Shown here: piece after piece, positions 61,350 through 64,000 of the stretch
How the letters are laid out: each line of letters opens with the position of its first letter
How positions within the stretch are numbered: position 1 is the first letter of the stretch
Source: Rhodospirillum sp047263945
Lineage (GTDB): Bacteria; Pseudomonadota; Alphaproteobacteria; Rhodospirillales; Rhodospirillaceae
Direction: 5' to 3'
Length of the DNA: 64,000 bases
Assembly (NCBI RefSeq): GCF_047263945.1
Contig: NZ_JBLAVB010000003.1
Span: 595,499-659,498, forward strand
The notes under the pieces: generated by a model
What the model was told of the DNA's origin: nothing
Databases searched by the model: none
The model's input: only the letters and a program-made list of their open reading frames with translations
Made by a program: the position numbers and the translations under genes

Positions 61350-63401
61350 ATGAACGTGATGACCAATCCGGTCCCCAAGGCAGGGACCGAAGATGCCCTG
61401 CGCCGTGCCAGCGCCCTGCGTTTCCTCGCCGCCGAGATGGTGGAAAAGGCCAAGAGCGGCCACCCCGGTATGCCCTTGGGCATGGCTGATATCGCTACCG
61501 CCTTGTGGGATCCCAAGGGGGCTGCTGCCGTCCGCCACGACCCCGCCAATCCCACTTGGTGGAACCGCGATCGGGTCGTGATCTCCAACGGCCATGGGTC
61601 GACCCTGCTCTATGCAGCCCTGCACCTGACCGGCTATGACCTGTCTGTGGCAGACCTGCAGGGTTTCCGCCAGATGGGCAGCCGCACCCCAGGACACCCG
61701 GAAGTGGATGTAACGCCGGGCGTGGAGACCACCACTGGCCCCCTGGGGCAGGGACTGGCCAATGGTGTTGGCATGGCGCTCGCGGAGAAGCAACTGGCCG
61801 AGACTTTCAACCGCGAAGGCTTTCCGGTCATCGACCACCACACCTTCGTCCTCTTGGGTGACGGTTGCCTGATGGAGGGGATCTCCCACGAAGCCTGTTC
61901 CATGGCGGGCCTGTTGGGTCTGGGCAAGCTGATCTGCTTGTGGGACGACAACGGCATCTCCATTGACGGGGAGGTGGAGGGCTGGTTCGGCGATGACACC
62001 CCGGCCCGCTTCGAGGCCTACGGCTGGCATGTGATCCGTGCTGTGGATGGCCATAACGCCGACGCCGTCGCCTCTGCCCTTGCCGAGGCCCGGGCGGAGA
62101 CCGGCAAGCCCACCCTGATTTGTTGCCGCACGGAGATCGGCCAGGGGGCGCCCACCAAGGCCGGAAGCCATGATGTCCACGGTGCCCCCCTGGGAGCTGC
62201 GGAACTGGCCGTCATGCGCGAGGCCCTGGATTGGCCCCATGCGCCCTTCGAGGTTCCCGATGACATCCGTGCCGCCTGGGACGCCCGCCCCGCAGGAGCC
62301 GCTGCGCACGCGCGATGGGACCGGCTGTGGAAGGGTTATCAGGCAGCCCATCCCGAAGCGGCGCGGGAACTGGATCGGCGCATGGTCGGTTGGCTGCCCG
62401 GCGATTGGCGCGAGACCGTTACCCAGACCTTGGCCGCTGCGGCGGCAGAGGAGGGCGCGCCGGCCACCCGGAAGTGCAGCCAGACGGTCCTGGGGAAGAT
62501 TGCCCCCCGCCTGCCCGAACTGTTCGGCGGCTCGGCGGACCTGACCGGCTCCAACCTGACCGACTGGAAGGGCGCGGGGCGGGTCAATGACAAGGATCCC
62601 GGCGGGCGCTACATGAGCCACGGCGTGCGCGAATTCGGGATGTCGGCGATCCTTAACGGTATGGCCCTGCACGGCGGCTGGATTCCCTTTGGCGGGACCT
62701 TCCTGGTGTTCTCCGACTATGCCCGGAACGCCATCCGTATGGCTGCCCTGATGAAGCGCCGGGTGATCCATGTTTTGACCCATGACTCCATCGGCCTGGG
62801 TGAAGATGGCCCGACTCACCAACCGGTGGAGCATGTGGCCTCCCTGCGGTTGATCCCGGGGCTGGAGGTCTGGCGCCCCTGTGACACGCTTGAAACCGCC
62901 GTCGCCTGGACCGAGGCCATCGCCCGGACCGACGGACCATCTGCCCTGGTCCTCAGCCGCCAGGGTTTGCCAACCCAGCATCGCGATCCTGCCCAAGGCG
63001 CGATGTTGGCCCGGGGGGCGGCCGTTGTCGTCGCGGCGGACGCTCCCCGGATCGTTCTCATTGCCACCGGATCCGAGGTGGAATTGGCCATGAAGACCCG
63101 AGACTTGCTGGAAGCCGACGGGATCGCCACCAAGGTGGTGTCCATGCCCTGTCGCGAGCGTTTCCTGGCCGGAGAGCAGGCTTGGCGGGACGGCATCTTG
63201 CCCCCGGGCGTGCCCCGTCTGGCCATCGAGGCTGCCCACCCGGAACCCTGGTGGCGGATCGTTGGCGACCGTGGTGACGTGGTTGGCATGGAAACTTTCG
63301 GAGAATCAGCTCCGGCTCCGGAGTTGTTCAAGCATTTCGGTTTCACGCCTGAGGCAGTGGCAACCCGCGCTTTACGCCTGGTGGCCCGCATGGCGTCATA
63401 A
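61350..63401 (+). CDS. cbbT: transketolase
   Basis: 683 residues. Thiamine diphosphate motif GDGCLMEGISHEACSMAGLLGLGKLICLWDDN, HGSTLLYAALHLTGYDL at the front, and the pyrimidine domain with DSIGLGEDGPTHQPVEH. Works in the Calvin and pentose phosphate cycles. GGAGAGAG precedes the ATG. Third gene of the plus-strand cbb operon, 99 bp after cbbP. No further cbb gene follows in the window. Confidence 0.96.
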   Translation: MNVMTNPVPKAGTEDALRRASALRFLAAEMVEKAKSGHPGMPLGMADIATALWDPKGAAAVRHDPANPTWWNRDRVVISNGHGSTLLYAALHLTGYDLSVADLQGFRQMGSRTPGHPEVDVTPGVETTTGPLGQGLANGVGMALAEKQLAETFNREGFPVIDHHTFVLLGDGCLMEGISHEACSMAGLLGLGKLICLWDDNGISIDGEVEGWFGDDTPARFEAYGWHVIRAVDGHNADAVASALAEARAETGKPTLICCRTEIGQGAPTKAGSHDVHGAPLGAAELAVMREALDWPHAPFEVPDDIRAAWDARPAGAAAHARWDRLWKGYQAAHPEAARELDRRMVGWLPGDWRETVTQTLAAAAAEEGAPATRKCSQTVLGKIAPRLPELFGGSADLTGSNLTDWKGAGRVNDKDPGGRYMSHGVREFGMSAILNGMALHGGWIPFGGTFLVFSDYARNAIRMAALMKRRVIHVLTHDSIGLGEDGPTHQPVEHVASLRLIPGLEVWRPCDTLETAVAWTEAIARTDGPSALVLSRQGLPTQHRDPAQGAMLARGAAVVVAADAPRIVLIATGSEVELAMKTRDLLEADGIATKVVSMPCRERFLAGEQAWRDGILPPGVPRLAIEAAHPEPWWRIVGDRGDVVGMETFGESAPAPELFKHFGFTPEAVATRALRLVARMAS

Positions 63402-63528
63402 GGAAAGCCCGGGGACCGGAAGGACGATCTGGGGTCCTCTCCGGCCCCCGGGATTGGGGAGCGGCAAAGGCGACCGGTTCTGGTGCGTGAGCCCCGCCTT
63501 TGCCGCTCCCTCCCCCTTTTGTGAAGGG

Positions 63529-63649
63529 GCGATTGGCCAAATCCAGATTTTTCATATATAAACAATGGCCTGGGGTCTGGGGCCTCACGACTCCAGTGGG
63601 GGACGGGGAAAGCCCCGTGACTGGAAAACACCCACTGTCGTGTAGCCTG
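63529..63649. repeat. R1 element, left terminus missing
   Basis: Right terminus CTGTCGTGTAGCCTG (63635-63649) is clear and CGGGGAAAGCCCCGTG is conserved. The first part has only one unit (GGGGTCTGGGGCCTCACGAC). The left inverted end is not found. Confidence 0.65.
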
Positions 63650-63717
63650 TCCAGGCGAGACGCAAGCGGTCTCTCCTGGGTCCTTGATGTCATTTCTCGC
63701 ATTTTTATCTTTTCCGA

Positions 63718-63746
63718 TTGACGGGGTGGGTTTGGGTCTATAGAAC
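63718..63746 (+). promoter_or_regulatory. rRNA-type promoter, distal
   Basis: TTGACG (63718-63723), a 17-bp spacer, TAGAAC (63741-63746), then CCGCTCTCCCGACGG. The same pattern recurs at 63897. This arrangement resembles alphaproteobacterial rrn promoters. Confidence 0.7.
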
Positions 63747-63896
63747 CCGCTCTCCCGACGGAGCGGTTGCTTTGTTGGGGCCGGGTTTTCTCCCTGGCTG
63801 GTTTCGTTTAATTCCTTGAATTGGCATTATTTTCGGATGTGCCACCGCTTCCTTCGGGGACCGGAAGAGGGGGTGGGCGGGACAGAAAAAAGGGAG

Positions 63897-63925
63897 TTGA
63901 CACGGTGGTTGGGCGGGCTTAGAAC
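63897..63925 (+). promoter_or_regulatory. rRNA-type promoter, proximal
   Basis: TTGACA (63897-63902), a 17-bp spacer, TAGAAC (63920-63925), then CCCGCTCCCCGACGG. Together with the distal copy it predicts an rRNA operon just beyond the right edge. Confidence 0.75.
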
Positions 63926-64000
63926 CCCGCTCCCCGACGGGCCTTTCGCTTCGGCGAGCGGGTCGGTTGGGACCTCGGTCAGCTTCGGCGGTTGGGGATG

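Noticed and set aside
1..64000. Magnetosome island, prophage or integrative element
   Set aside because: No mam/mms genes, phage structural genes, integrase or transposase were recognised. The mobile-looking sequences are all short and non-coding.
1..64000. tRNA genes
   Set aside because: Reading the intergenic regions I found no cloverleaf with a T-loop consensus; a dedicated scan would be needed to exclude one.

Overview
The window looks like a chromosomal segment of an alphaproteobacterium, most likely a Rhodospirillales/magnetospirillum-type organism. This is inferred from the gene set and protein styles, not from a database search. The evidence is a CckA-type cell-cycle kinase overlapping flhB, a CtrA-type box (TTAA-N7-TTAA) at a flagellar gene, a form II RuBisCO operon with CbbR, a phasin, and TRAP transporters of both DctPQM and TAXI types. 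Coding density is high, GC is high, and most genes are housekeeping or metabolic. No prophage, CRISPR array, tRNA gene or transposase was recognised.

Layout. 1-1.9 kb: a partial unknown gene and a threonine aldolase. 1.9-11.6 kb: flagellar export and rod genes (fliP, fliO, an unknown gene, a FlhB-tail paralogue on minus; flgB, flgC, fliE, fliQ, fliR, flhB on plus) ending in cckA. 11.8-20.4 kb: ribH under an FMN riboswitch, an HDAC/acetylpolyamine amidohydrolase-like gene, a methyltransferase, a CoxE-like VWA plus MoxR ATPase pair, an NCS2 permease with an unusual C-terminal domain, and a phasin. 21-28.4 kb: a sugar-acid module (DctPQM TRAP, idonate 5-dehydrogenase-like, gluconate 5-dehydrogenase-like, enolase-superfamily dehydratase, divergent GntR). 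28.6-32.6 kb: alaS and recA. 32.7-38.4 kb: AtuA-type genes with a TAXI TRAP transporter and divergent LysR. 38.5-43.8 kb: comEC, gltX, gltA.

44-56 kb is the accessory-looking part. It holds an Asp/Asn-hydroxylase-like 2OG oxygenase, a ThrRS paralogue without N-terminal domains, and a LysR / cis-3-proline-hydroxylase-like / EamA-exporter cassette. The cassette is bracketed by decayed pieces of mobB and of a methyltransferase whose intact copies sit together at 53.3-54.7 kb. Also here are a homocysteine methyltransferase, an orphan HPt, an S49 peptidase, carbonic anhydrase, mobB and two paralogous methyltransferases. 56-63.4 kb is the Calvin cycle locus (cbbM, cbbR on minus; cbbF, cbbP, cbbT on plus). 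The right edge holds two tandem rRNA-type promoters, so an rRNA operon probably begins just outside.

The most striking unexplained structure is in the intergenic DNA. I name the families here and use the names throughout. R1 is a 115-240 bp element with about 15-bp inverted termini (consensus near CACGGTACACGACAG) and an interior made of stacked hairpins. R2 is a 138-bp multi-hairpin element ending ATACCAAG...CTTGGTAT. P1-P4 are 45-60 bp palindromes that share CTAGA/TCTAG-like ends. R1 interrupts P-type palindromes in at least two places. The P palindromes supply or abut the TAG stop codon of about nine genes.
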